From NCBI GenBank assembly GCA_934432725.1, contig CAKRZE010000009.1, positions 37,159-101,158 of the forward strand: a stretch of 64,000 nucleotides of DNA, read 5' to 3'. Below, in pieces: positions 1 to 8,132 of this stretch (its first letter is position 1; every line of letters starts with the position of its first letter). The notes under the pieces were generated by a model, which worked only from the letters and a program-made list of their open reading frames with translations, did no database searches and had not been told where the DNA came from. Both the position numbers and the translations under genes were made by a program. This DNA is from an uncultured Eubacteriales bacterium. GTDB lineage: Bacteria > Bacillota > Clostridia > Oscillospirales > CAG-272.

Positions 1-361
1 CGCGGACAGCGACAAGGAAGAGGCGCTTCCCCTGATCCGCAGGTTTTACCGCCTCGGCTTTAATATCCAGGCAACGGAGGGGACGGCGGTCTATCTGAAG
101 AAAAACGGGATTCGCACGCACATGCTCAGGAAGATCAGCGACGGAAGCCGCGAAATACCGGATGCCATCCGGCGCGGCTATGTCACCTATGTCATCAATA
201 CACGGGATATGAGCAAGCAGGATGTTTTGTCCGACGGGCATGAGATCCGGCGGTATGCGGCAGAAAACAACGTCACCATGTTCACCTCTTTGGACACGGT
301 GCGCGTGCTTCTGGATGTTCTGGAGGAAACCACGCTCGGCATTTCCACCATAGACGCCTGA
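1..361 (+). CDS. carB: Carbamoyl-phosphate synthase large subunit, C-terminal end (partial)
   Basis: Only the last 119 or so residues are present; the reading frame enters at base 2 and ends at a TGA. What is visible is the MGS-like (methylglyoxal synthase fold) regulatory domain: an FNIQATEGTAVYL segment, then YVINTRD, and a closing MFTSLDTVRVLL helix. In the complete enzyme this domain binds effectors such as UMP and sets the supply of carbamoyl phosphate for pyrimidine (and arginine) synthesis in the cytoplasm. It is followed after 137 bases by pyrK in the same direction, which supports carB over other MGS-domain proteins. The catalytic domains lie outside the window. Confidence 0.93.
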   Translation, partial: ADSDKEEALPLIRRFYRLGFNIQATEGTAVYLKKNGIRTHMLRKISDGSREIPDAIRRGYVTYVINTRDMSKQDVLSDGHEIRRYAAENNVTMFTSLDTVRVLLDVLEETTLGISTIDA

Positions 362-498
362 ACCGGTGCAGAGCGTGCGGCGCTCGGCTGTGCCTTTCGG
401 CGATCCGGCATTGCCTGCCGCAAAACCTGCGGCACAGTCCCGAAAAGTGAAGCCAACTGTCTCTCCGCCTTGCCCCGATCGAATAAAAGGAGGAACCC

Positions 499-1242
499 AT
501 GAAACAAGACTCTTATCAGATCCTTTCAAACGAACCGGAGGCGCCCCGGATATTCCGCATGGTTTTGTCCGGAGATACCTCCCCCATAAGCGCACCCGGA
601 CAGTTCGCCAACATAAAGCTGGACGGCTTTTACCTGCGGCGTCCGATCTCCGTCTGCGACTGGGACCGGGAAACGCTGACCGTCATTTATCGGGTCGTCG
701 GTCACGGAACGGAGGCAATGAGCCGTATGAAGCCCGGGCAGACGCTTGATCTTCTCCTCGGTCTGGGCAACGGCTTTGACACGGCGCCGTCCGGAGAAAA
801 ACCGCTGCTTGTCGGAGGAGGCGTCGGTGTTCCGCCGCTTTTCGGGCTATGCAAAAAGCTCCTTAGCGAGGGGAAGCAGCCACAGGTCATTCTCGGTGCC
901 GGCACAAAGGCGGATCTGATCTGCGAATCGGATTTTCGCGCGCTTGGGATCCCGGTCACGGTCACAACCGCCGACGGAAGCCGCGGTCTTCACGGCTTTG
1001 TGACAGATGCCATGAAGCAGGCGGATTACAGCTATTTTTATACCTGCGGACCGATGCCGATGTTCCGTGCGATCCACGCTATTGCAAAAACGGGCGGGCA
1101 GTTCAGCTTTGAAGAGCGCATGGGATGCGGCTTCGGCGCCTGCATGGGCTGCACCTGCCGCACAAAACACGGTGCAAAACGAATCTGTAAGGACGGTCCC
1201 GTCCTTGTAAGGGAGGAGATTGAATGGGAAACACAAGCGTAA
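499..1242 (+). CDS. pyrK: Dihydroorotate dehydrogenase B, electron transfer subunit
   Basis: This 247-residue flavin and iron-sulfur subunit passes electrons from PyrD to NAD+ in the fourth step of pyrimidine synthesis. The N-terminal third is a ferredoxin-reductase-type barrel with the FAD-binding motif YLRRPISV. The middle has a glycine-rich nucleotide-binding loop, LLVGGGVGVPPLF. The C-terminal part carries four cysteines for a [2Fe-2S] cluster in the order C-x4-C-x2-C and then CKDGP. The start is set by a clear AAAGGAGG site seven bases upstream. The end overlaps pyrD by 19 bases, as expected for translationally coupled subunits of one complex. Confidence 0.95.
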   Translation: MKQDSYQILSNEPEAPRIFRMVLSGDTSPISAPGQFANIKLDGFYLRRPISVCDWDRETLTVIYRVVGHGTEAMSRMKPGQTLDLLLGLGNGFDTAPSGEKPLLVGGGVGVPPLFGLCKKLLSEGKQPQVILGAGTKADLICESDFRALGIPVTVTTADGSRGLHGFVTDAMKQADYSYFYTCGPMPMFRAIHAIAKTGGQFSFEERMGCGFGACMGCTCRTKHGAKRICKDGPVLVREEIEWETQA

Positions 1243-2138
1243 CACTCTGCGGCATCAGACTTGACAATCCGGTGATTCCGGCAAGCGGGACCTTCGGCTT
1301 CGGCTATGAATTCGCGGAGCTGTATGACATTGACTGCCTCGGCACGATTTCCGTCAAGGGCACAACAAGGGAGGCACGCTTTGGGAACCCGACGCCGCGC
1401 ATCGCGGAATGCCCTGCCGGTCTGCTCAATTCCGTGGGGCTTCAAAATCCGGGCGCGGATGCGGTCGCGCAGAACGAGCTTCCGAGACTGAGGCAGGTCT
1501 TTCACAAGCCGGTCATGGTTAACGTCAGCGGCTTCTCACCCGAGGAGTATGCGGACACCGTGCGGAGGCTTGATCCCTGCGAGGGCATCGGCTGGTTTGA
1601 AATCAATATTTCCTGCCCGAACGTTCATAACGGAGGGCTGTCCTTCGGGACAAGTCCGGAAAATGCCGCCGCAGTCACACGCGCTGTCCGCCGCGCAACA
1701 GACAAGCCGATTCTTCTCAAGCTCTCCCCCAACGTCACCGACATCACCGAAATCGCAAAAGCATGCGAAGCTGAGGGCGCAGACGGCATTTCCCTGATCA
1801 ATACCCTGCTCGGCATGCGGATCGATCTGAAGACAAGAAAACCGGTCCTTGCCAACAAAACCGGCGGACTTTCCGGCCCCGCTGTCAAGCCGGTCGCCCT
1901 GCGCATGGTTTATCAGGTTTACGAAGCGGTTCATATTCCGATCGTCGGAATGGGCGGAATCGAAACAGCAGAGGATGTGATTGAATTCATGCTGGCAGGA
2001 GCGGCTGCGGTCATGGTCGGCGCCGCAAATCTGAGAGAGCCGTATGCGTGCAAAAGCATCATCGACACGCTCCCCTCCGCCATGGAGCAATACGGAATTC
2101 AGACCCTTTCCGAAATAACAGGAGGTGCTCATTCATGA
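1224..2138 (+). CDS. pyrD: Dihydroorotate dehydrogenase B, catalytic subunit (class 1B)
   Basis: This FMN-dependent TIM-barrel enzyme of 304 residues oxidises dihydroorotate to orotate. The motif FEINISCPNVHNGG contains the cysteine base typical of class 1 enzymes, and the C-terminal VGMGGIETAEDV and AAAVMVGAA stretches match the FMN phosphate site. The gene starts inside the end of pyrK and its last codon overlaps the start of pyrF (ATGA). Presence of pyrK shows this is the NAD-linked 1B form common in Firmicutes. The length is normal for the family. Confidence 0.96.
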   Translation: MGNTSVTLCGIRLDNPVIPASGTFGFGYEFAELYDIDCLGTISVKGTTREARFGNPTPRIAECPAGLLNSVGLQNPGADAVAQNELPRLRQVFHKPVMVNVSGFSPEEYADTVRRLDPCEGIGWFEINISCPNVHNGGLSFGTSPENAAAVTRAVRRATDKPILLKLSPNVTDITEIAKACEAEGADGISLINTLLGMRIDLKTRKPVLANKTGGLSGPAVKPVALRMVYQVYEAVHIPIVGMGGIETAEDVIEFMLAGAAAVMVGAANLREPYACKSIIDTLPSAMEQYGIQTLSEITGGAHS

Positions 2139-2830
2139 AAAAAGACGTCATTATTGCCTGTGATTTTGCAAACGCAGAGGACTGCCTGCACTTTTTAGAC
2201 CGTTTTCCGGACCGAAAGCCGTTTGTAAAAATCGGCATGGAGCTGTTTTATGCCGCAGGTCCCAAGATCGTCCGCGAAATCAAGGCGCGGGGACACCGGA
2301 TTTTTCTGGATCTGAAGCTGCATGATATTCCGAATACCGTCAAAAAAACAATGGCAGTGCTTTCCGGAATGGAGGTCGATCTGTGCAATCTGCACGCAGC
2401 CGGAACACGTCCCATGATGGAGGCGGCGCTGGAGGGACTGACCCGTCCGGACGGTACACGCCCGCTCCTGATTGCCGTCACCCAGCTCACCTCCACAACC
2501 GAGGAGCGCATGAACCGCGAGCTTTGCATTCCGGGCAGAATGGAGGATATCGTTCTGCACTATGCGGAAAATGCCAAAGCTGCCGGTCTTGACGGCGTTG
2601 TCTGCTCTCCGCTTGAAGCGCCTGTCATTCACAGGGAGTGCGGAAGCGGATTTCTGACCGTAACCCCCGGCATTCGCTTTGCGGACGGTGAAAAGGGCGA
2701 TCAGGCGCGGATTACTACACCGGCGCAGGCAAAAACGCTCGGCAGCGACTATATTGTAGTCGGAAGACCGATTACCGCTTCTCCCGATCCTGTGGCAGCC
2801 TACCTGCGCTGCGTATCGGAATTTTTGTAA
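2135..2830 (+). CDS. pyrF: Orotidine 5'-phosphate decarboxylase
   Basis: This enzyme of 231 residues converts OMP to UMP, the last step of the pathway. The catalytic Asp-Lys-Asp array is visible as FLDLKLHDIPNT near residue 60, and the phosphate-binding end appears as VTPGIRF and DYIVVGRPI. The start at the ATGA overlap with pyrD has GGAGGT five bases upstream; the earlier in-frame ATG lies well inside pyrD and was not used. It is the short bacterial form of group 1 enzymes. Confidence 0.95.
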   Translation: MKKDVIIACDFANAEDCLHFLDRFPDRKPFVKIGMELFYAAGPKIVREIKARGHRIFLDLKLHDIPNTVKKTMAVLSGMEVDLCNLHAAGTRPMMEAALEGLTRPDGTRPLLIAVTQLTSTTEERMNRELCIPGRMEDIVLHYAENAKAAGLDGVVCSPLEAPVIHRECGSGFLTVTPGIRFADGEKGDQARITTPAQAKTLGSDYIVVGRPITASPDPVAAYLRCVSEFL

Positions 2831-3060
2831 GTGCCGGGAGCTTTGACCCGATTCCCCAGCCGTTTTTCCGGTGCACCGTCCCCCGGCGACATGCATGTAT
2901 CCGGAAAAGCAGATCACAAAATAACCGAGGCATCCTGCATGCGCGCATATAATCCTGCTGTGCGCCATCGCCCGGAAGCTTACAGCACATACATTCGCAC
3001 AGCACTCCGGTCCACGCTCGGCATACTGCGCAGCAGCCCTCATACCAAAAAAACTCTCCG

Positions 3061-3105
3061 AGAAAGGAATCTTCCGCTCTTGCGGAAGAAGCTATGGTGA
3101 TTGAT
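3061..3105 (+). promoter_or_regulatory. Split ribosome binding site with hairpin, pyrE
   Basis: AGAAAGGA (3061-3068) is followed by a perfect 7-bp hairpin, CTTCCGC-TCTT-GCGGAAG (3071-3088), and then GGTGAT, four bases before the ATG at 3106. The two outer pieces are the two halves of the complement of the 16S rRNA 3' end. Without folding, the Shine-Dalgarno half is 37 bases from the start codon. An in-frame ATG at 3094 is the alternative start. Confidence 0.6.
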
Positions 3106-3750
3106 ATGAATACAAAAAAACAGATTGCAGAAGACCTTCTGCGCATCGGAGCCGTCTTCTTCCGCCCCGATCAGCCCTTTACGTGGGCAAGCGGAATCAA
3201 GAGTCCCGTATATTGCGACAACCGCCTGACGCTCACCGCCCCCGATGTCCGGAATGACGTGGAGTACGCACTGGCGGATGTCATCCGGCAGCATTATCCG
3301 GAGGCAGAGCTGCTGATGGGCACCTCCACCGCCGGAATCGCACACGCAGCCATCACCGCACACATCCTCGGCATGCCGATGGGCTATGTCCGCTCCGGCA
3401 GCAAGGACCACGGCAGACAGAACCGCATTGAGGGAAAATTGGAAAAAGGACAGAAAACCGTCATCATTGAGGACCTGATCTCAACCGCCGGAAGTGTTCT
3501 GGAGGTAGCGGATGCATTGCGGGAAGCAGGCGCCGAGGTGATCGGAATCGCGTCCATTTTCACTTACGGCATGCAGAAGGGTCTGGACCGGCTGAGCGCC
3601 GCAGGACTTACAAACATCAGTCTTACCGACTTTGACTGCATCGCCGGAGTGGCGGCAGAACAGGGATATATCAGACCGGAGGACATCGAACGCCTGATTT
3701 CCTTCCGGAACTGCCCCGAGGATGAAAGCTGGATCGGAAAATCCGTCTGA
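3106..3750 (+). CDS. pyrE: Orotate phosphoribosyltransferase
   Basis: This 214-residue enzyme joins orotate to PRPP to give OMP. The PRPP-binding motif is TVIIEDLISTAGS around residue 125, and the N-terminal GIKSPVYCDNR loop matches the family. The start at 3106 (MNTKKQIAEDLL) fits the usual N-terminus; ATG at 3094 would add four residues (MVID). It is separated from pyrF by 275 bases. Directly before it lies the hairpin-interrupted ribosome binding site described separately, so translation may be tuned independently of pyrF. Confidence 0.95.
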   Translation: MNTKKQIAEDLLRIGAVFFRPDQPFTWASGIKSPVYCDNRLTLTAPDVRNDVEYALADVIRQHYPEAELLMGTSTAGIAHAAITAHILGMPMGYVRSGSKDHGRQNRIEGKLEKGQKTVIIEDLISTAGSVLEVADALREAGAEVIGIASIFTYGMQKGLDRLSAAGLTNISLTDFDCIAGVAAEQGYIRPEDIERLISFRNCPEDESWIGKSV

Positions 3751-3767
3751 ATCCCGCTCCGTCTAAG

Positions 3768-3857
3768 GCAGGGAGCAGAAAAAGGAACAACGCCGTCCGG
3801 GCGGCAGAAGACCTGCCGGTAAGAGCGGACGGAATTCCGTCCGAATGCAGGGAGCAG
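3768..3857. repeat. Palindrome and flanking direct repeats between pyrE and pyrB
   Basis: The pyrE-pyrB gap holds a perfect 18-base palindrome, CGGACGGAATTCCGTCCG (3826-3843). The 11-base sequence GCAGGGAGCAG occurs on both sides (3768-3778 and 3847-3857). A protein-binding site or the base of a larger RNA structure are both possible; no function can be assigned. Confidence 0.45.
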
Positions 3858-3974
3858 TGCCCTCCGTCCCGAAAAGCGGGAGGTCCTGCCAGCATTCCTT
3901 CGCATTCCGCTCATTCGGAAGGCGCGTTCCGTAAACTGCCGAAATTTCGCAGACTCTTCACAGCTTTATTTCAA

Positions 3975-4028
3975 AGAAAGGATATCCTTTGCAGTCAAAT
4001 GCATACGCAAAGGACACGGTAACCGCAA
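3975..4028 (+). promoter_or_regulatory. Split ribosome binding site with hairpin, pyrB
   Basis: AGAAAGGA (3975-3982) is followed by an 8-bp stem, TCCTTTGC (3985-3992) with GCAAAGGA (4007-4014), around a 14-base loop. CACGGTAACCGCAA then leads to the ATG at 4029. The TCCTTT arm could also pair with the Shine-Dalgarno half itself, so two exclusive folds are possible. GGTAAC stands five bases before the start. Confidence 0.6.
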
Positions 4029-4943
4029 ATGAGAAGCCTGATCGACATTTCCGAGCTTTCCACCGAAGAAATTGAAGAACTGCTTGCAACCGCCAACGAC
4101 ATCATAGAAAATCCCCAAAAATACAGTGAAGCGTGCCGTGGAAAAAAGCTTGCCACGCTCTTTTACGAGCCGTCTACCCGGACCAGACTCAGCTTTGAAG
4201 CAGCCATGTATGAACTGGGCGGCGCCGTGCTCGGCTTTTCGGAGGCAAACAGCTCCTCCGCATCCAAGGGAGAAAGTGTGGCGGACACCGCAAGGGTCAT
4301 CTCCTGCTATGCAGACATCATCGCCATGCGGCACCCGAAGGAGGGCGCACCGCTTGTGGCTGCAAGAAACGCCACTGTCCCGGTTATAAACGCGGGCGAC
4401 GGCGGACACTCTCATCCGACGCAGACACTTGCGGACCTTCTCACCATATACCGCGAGAAGGGGGGCTTTGAGAATCTGACCGTCGGCTTCTGCGGCGATC
4501 TGAAGTTCGGAAGAACCGTTCATTCCCTGATTACGGCGCTTTCCCGGTACAGCGGCATACGCTTTGTCCTGATCTCTCCGGCAGAGCTTTCCCTGCCCGG
4601 ATATGTCAGGGACCGACTGGATGCCGATTCCATTCCGTATACGGAAACACAGAGTCTGGAGGATGCCATTTCTACGCTTGATATCCTGTATATGACCCGT
4701 GTTCAGAAGGAGCGCTTCTTCAATGAAGAAGAGTATCTTCGCCTTAAGGATTCCTATATCCTGACCCCGGAAAAGATGAGTCTTGCCGGAAACGGACTCC
4801 GCGTGCTGCATCCGCTCCCGCGCGTCAATGAGATCAGCGTCAAGGTTGACAGCGACCCGCGGGCATGCTATTTCAAGCAGGTCCTGTACGGAAAATACAT
4901 GCGCATGGCACTCATTCTGAAGCTCCTTGAAAAAAAGCTCTGA
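4029..4943 (+). CDS. pyrB: Aspartate carbamoyltransferase, catalytic chain
   Basis: This 304-residue enzyme joins carbamoyl phosphate and aspartate, the committed step of pyrimidine synthesis. The carbamoyl phosphate loop is YEPSTRTRLSFE near residue 50, and the aspartate domain shows HPLPRVNEIS near the C-terminus. The length is standard. Fifty-five bases later comes pyrI, so the enzyme is expected to form the regulated holoenzyme rather than act as a bare trimer. The gene follows pyrE after 278 bases and has a hairpin-interrupted ribosome binding site. Confidence 0.96.
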   Translation: MRSLIDISELSTEEIEELLATANDIIENPQKYSEACRGKKLATLFYEPSTRTRLSFEAAMYELGGAVLGFSEANSSSASKGESVADTARVISCYADIIAMRHPKEGAPLVAARNATVPVINAGDGGHSHPTQTLADLLTIYREKGGFENLTVGFCGDLKFGRTVHSLITALSRYSGIRFVLISPAELSLPGYVRDRLDADSIPYTETQSLEDAISTLDILYMTRVQKERFFNEEEYLRLKDSYILTPEKMSLAGNGLRVLHPLPRVNEISVKVDSDPRACYFKQVLYGKYMRMALILKLLEKKL

Positions 4944-4998
4944 ACCTGTAAGCAGGAAACCAAGCCACCGAAAATTTACATGGAAAGAAGGATGCATC

Positions 4999-5415
4999 AT
5001 GAATATTGATCCGATCACCAACGGAATTGTCATCGACCATATCAAAGCCGGCAAAGGCATGCAGCTGTACAGGCTTTTGGGTCTGGACAGCCTCGACTGT
5101 TCGGTCGCATTGATCAAAAATGTGATGAGCAGCAAGATGGGAAAAAAGGACATCATCAAGATCGACTCGGTATTTGACATCGACACCGCCATTCTCGGCT
5201 ACATCGACCCGGATGTCACCGTCAATATCATCAAAAACGGCAAAATCGCGGAAAAAAAGGCAATTGCCCTGCCGGAAGAGCTGACCAATGTCATTCGCTG
5301 CAAAAACCCGCGCTGCATCAGCACAACCGAACAGGAGCTGCCGCAGATTTTCCGGCTGGCGGACAGAGCCAATCGGGTATATCGCTGTCTTTACTGCGAA
5401 GCGCGGGCGAAATAA
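4999..5415 (+). CDS. pyrI: Aspartate carbamoyltransferase, regulatory chain
   Basis: This allosteric subunit of 138 residues binds nucleotides and links catalytic trimers. The zinc site is visible as four cysteines, CKNPRC (C-x4-C) and CLYC (C-x2-C), in the C-terminal third. The ATG at 4999 with AGAAGGA upstream is preferred to the in-frame ATG at 4927, which lies in pyrB. It closes the pyr operon: the next gene is on the other strand and a strong terminator follows. Confidence 0.94.
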   Translation: MNIDPITNGIVIDHIKAGKGMQLYRLLGLDSLDCSVALIKNVMSSKMGKKDIIKIDSVFDIDTAILGYIDPDVTVNIIKNGKIAEKKAIALPEELTNVIRCKNPRCISTTEQELPQIFRLADRANRVYRCLYCEARAK

Positions 5416-5540
5416 CCGGATCCGGAGAGAAGCATCCGTTTTGCATTTGGAGCGTTCCGCGCGGTTTGGGACGGCATACAGAAATCTGCGGTCCGTGCTC
5501 CCCACTCCCCTGTACCGGCCCGATAAAGCAGTGCAGCAAA

Positions 5541-5578
5541 AAGGACTGCCCCAAGCCTCCGTGCTCAGAGCAGTCCTT
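5541..5578 (-). terminator. Terminator for the minus-strand transcript, 5.5 kb
   Basis: AAGGACTGC and GCAGTCCTT form a 9-bp stem. Read on the minus strand it is followed by TTTTT, so it probably ends the transcript of the GxGYxYP gene. It lies inside the region the pyr transcript must cross before its own terminator. Confidence 0.6.
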
Positions 5579-5700
5579 CAAGCATGCATGTCCGTCTTCG
5601 GCATGGTTGATGCAAGCTCGTCATGTTTGTCTGTTTCCGTATGTCGTCCCGGTCTTTCCGGCGCAAAAGACAGCGTCAAGCCGCAGGACACGATGCCGGA

Positions 5701-5746
5701 GGCGGTGTGAAAAGGCTGAAAAAGCGCACTTCACACCGCCTTTTTT
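5701..5746 (+). terminator. Terminator of the pyr operon
   Basis: A perfect 11-bp stem, GGCGGTGTGAA with TTCACACCGCC, is followed by six T on the plus strand. It is the first strong plus-strand terminator after pyrI. The rest of the 5416-5827 gap shows no gene. Confidence 0.85.
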
Positions 5747-5827
5747 GTATTCCGACCGCCCAGCCAACGGAGCATCCGCCCGCCCAAGCGCACGCGCCCC
5801 CCGCAGATGCCGGACGCCTCTGCCGGA

Positions 5828-7609
5828 TCAGAAGGTCAGCCCGTTTTCCTTTGCATGCTTTGCAAAGCGGAAAAACGTATACGGATCGGTAAATTCAATG
5901 TTGTATTCGCTGCCCTCCTCGCGCATCAGCCGCATGATGGCGTCATGAACTCCGGGAGAAACAAGAATCGTGCGGAACAGGAAAAAGCGCTTGTTTTTCG
6001 GCGCCGAGCGGATCGCATCCAGAGCCGCCCTTGCCGCGCGCACAGGATCCGCGTTTTCCGCCGCAATATCGGAGCTGACCGGCATAAACACCGTTCTGTT
6101 TATGATCTTTGTGGGAAGCTGACGTCCCAGACTGAGATACCCGACACCGACATCGGCAAAACGGGACAGATCCCGCATTTCTTCTTCTGTCGTAAGCTCG
6201 TCTCCGTCAATGACAAAGCCTATGATATGATCGTCAAATTTCCGGAAATATTTCAGGTTGTGCTTCACAAATGCTTCTGCGCCGGAGGGCAGGTCCGAAT
6301 GAACGCGCGGCGGGTACAAAAGCCGCGGATTATTATAGCCCGCCCCGGAATCTCCGGCAGCAAAGTAATCGTTCTGTGTGTAATTTTCGTAAATAAAGTC
6401 AAACGCCTGCGGAATCCGATCGGACAGGTTCGGATTAAAGCACCACATCAGCGGGTTTTTGCCAAGCGCCGGATCGTGGTACCAGCGCGGAATAAACCGA
6501 TAGGTCCACGCTGCCGCATCATAATCTCCGACATACAGCAGAACATAGGTTTTCTGAGGATCAAAAACGGCATCCTCCTTCGGCTTTCTGTTTTCATAGT
6601 GATCGCGGAGCGGATACTTTGTATAAACCGATGCGTTTGCCAGACCGCAGTATCCGTAGGCATCCGCATCCTTGATGCAGTTATAGGCGGAAAGAACCTC
6701 GGTAAACCGCCACTCCGCATCAACGCCGCCGTGCTTTCCCTTGCCCTTGAAATCCGTATATTTCAGCTGCCACGGGTTGAAGCCGCAAACCGTGATCATT
6801 TCCTTGCCGTCCACGCGGTCATATGCATGCCGCAAAATTTCACACATGGTGCGGTAATCGGTTCCGAGCGGCTGACCGGGATCATCGCACGGCACCTCAT
6901 CGTCATAAGAAGAAACATCAAACACAAAGGCGCGCTTTGCAATGGCATAGTCATGGTTATAGACAAAGGCATTTCCGAGGTCCGGGTAAAACGGTTCGTT
7001 CTCATCCCAGCTGATGGCATCGACCGTATAAAACAGCAGGGTTTTATTCGTCCGATCCATATATTTTTCCTTTGCCCAAAGGTAGGCATCGCATTTTGCG
7101 GATCCGCTTGAGGGACGGTCGGTATCCGGAATGATACCTTTTCCTGTAAATTTGCCGGCAAGGGACAGGCGAATTTCTGCGCCGGTCTGCCCAAGCAGCA
7201 CGGAAAGCACAGAATCCTCCCGGTCGCTGTATCGAACAGGGATCATGTCCTCTACGCCGCAGACCGTCGTTGCGACATTCATGGTAGCAGGAACCGCTTC
7301 GTCCCATACGACAAGCCCGCAGCGCCGGATCGTCTCCGCAAACAGGGAAAGAAATTCCGCATAAGTCGAAATTTCACGCTGCTCCATCCCGCAAAGCAGC
7401 TTTCCCGGTCTTGTCATGTATTCCAGCCAGAACGAATCCTGCTCTTCCCACAAAAGATAGATCTGCGGTTTTTCGCGGTTCAGAATCCCCTGTACCGCCA
7501 CAACTGTTTTCATGGCATCATATTGCAGCACCGTACGGTATTTATGCATGGAAGCATCCCCCACGGAATCCAGCAATTCTGCCGTTCGAATCAAATAAAG
7601 TGTCTGCAT
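5828..7609 (-). CDS. GxGYxYP-type putative glycoside hydrolase
   Basis: This protein of 593 residues resembles the GxGYxYP family of putative glycosidases; the signature appears here as GAGYNNPRLL near residue 420, with asparagine in the fifth position. No signal peptide or membrane segment is seen, so it is probably cytoplasmic, unlike many relatives that are exported. The substrate is unknown. The gene stands alone on the minus strand, with GGAGG a few bases before the ATG. Its neighbours (pyr genes, SpoIID) give no functional hint; the other sugar-related genes of the window lie 30 kb away. Family assignment rests on motif and overall pattern only. Confidence 0.65.
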   Translation of the reverse strand: MQTLYLIRTAELLDSVGDASMHKYRTVLQYDAMKTVVAVQGILNREKPQIYLLWEEQDSFWLEYMTRPGKLLCGMEQREISTYAEFLSLFAETIRRCGLVVWDEAVPATMNVATTVCGVEDMIPVRYSDREDSVLSVLLGQTGAEIRLSLAGKFTGKGIIPDTDRPSSGSAKCDAYLWAKEKYMDRTNKTLLFYTVDAISWDENEPFYPDLGNAFVYNHDYAIAKRAFVFDVSSYDDEVPCDDPGQPLGTDYRTMCEILRHAYDRVDGKEMITVCGFNPWQLKYTDFKGKGKHGGVDAEWRFTEVLSAYNCIKDADAYGYCGLANASVYTKYPLRDHYENRKPKEDAVFDPQKTYVLLYVGDYDAAAWTYRFIPRWYHDPALGKNPLMWCFNPNLSDRIPQAFDFIYENYTQNDYFAAGDSGAGYNNPRLLYPPRVHSDLPSGAEAFVKHNLKYFRKFDDHIIGFVIDGDELTTEEEMRDLSRFADVGVGYLSLGRQLPTKIINRTVFMPVSSDIAAENADPVRAARAALDAIRSAPKNKRFFLFRTILVSPGVHDAIMRLMREEGSEYNIEFTDPYTFFRFAKHAKENGLTF

Positions 7610-7951
7610 TCTCCTGATCCTCCCCGCCTCTGCCGCAGCAGGGGCATTTTTTCACTTGTTTCTTTGAATTTGCAGCCGTTTTTTAGAAATAACATCATTT
7701 TTTCGGACAAGGAAGGGCTCAGCACACAAATGGAAGGAATTGCCCCTCCATCTTGCGGTCACCGCCCGTGCATCAGCAAAAGCGCCTTGTCCTGACCGTT
7801 TTTCGAAAAATCGGGCTGATATTGCAATCCGTCACAGGGCAGCTGCTGCCGCAAAATGCCGCTCCCTGCCTCGCAAGGGGCATCATCTCCTTCCGGCTCC
7901 GACATCGGAAATTCCGAAACGGTCTTTTGCCCGTGCAAACCGATAGCATCC
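7610..7951. other. Gap upstream of the GxGYxYP gene
   Basis: This is the upstream side of the GxGYxYP gene; open frames here have no recognisable protein and no good start site. A short AAAAAACGGCTG stretch on the minus strand at about 7674-7685 recurs before the 161-residue secreted protein gene near 10.66 kb, but its meaning is unclear. Confidence 0.4.
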
Positions 7952-7996
7952 GAAAAAACGAAAACGGACTGCCGCACGCATTCCGCACGGCAGCCC
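7952..7996 (-). terminator. Terminator after the SpoIID gene
   Basis: On the minus strand GGGCTGCCG pairs with CGGCAGTCC (one mismatch) and is followed by a T-rich tract including TTTTTT. It lies 137 bases beyond the SpoIID-type gene. Confidence 0.7.
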
Positions 7997-8132
7997 GGTG
8001 CCCTTTACCGCACACCTCCGCTTCACGGCTTGACAATCGTAAATAGAAGCGCTTTGGCTGATCTCATTGCAGCAGAATCATTCTTTTTCTGCTGTCGCAG
8101 CCGGTTCAGCCCGAAAGCCCGGAGGCACAGCG

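Noticed and set aside
2048..2134. Longer N-terminus for pyrF
   Set aside because: It would lie inside pyrD and lacks a ribosome binding site; the ATG at 2135 has GGAGGT and matches the family.
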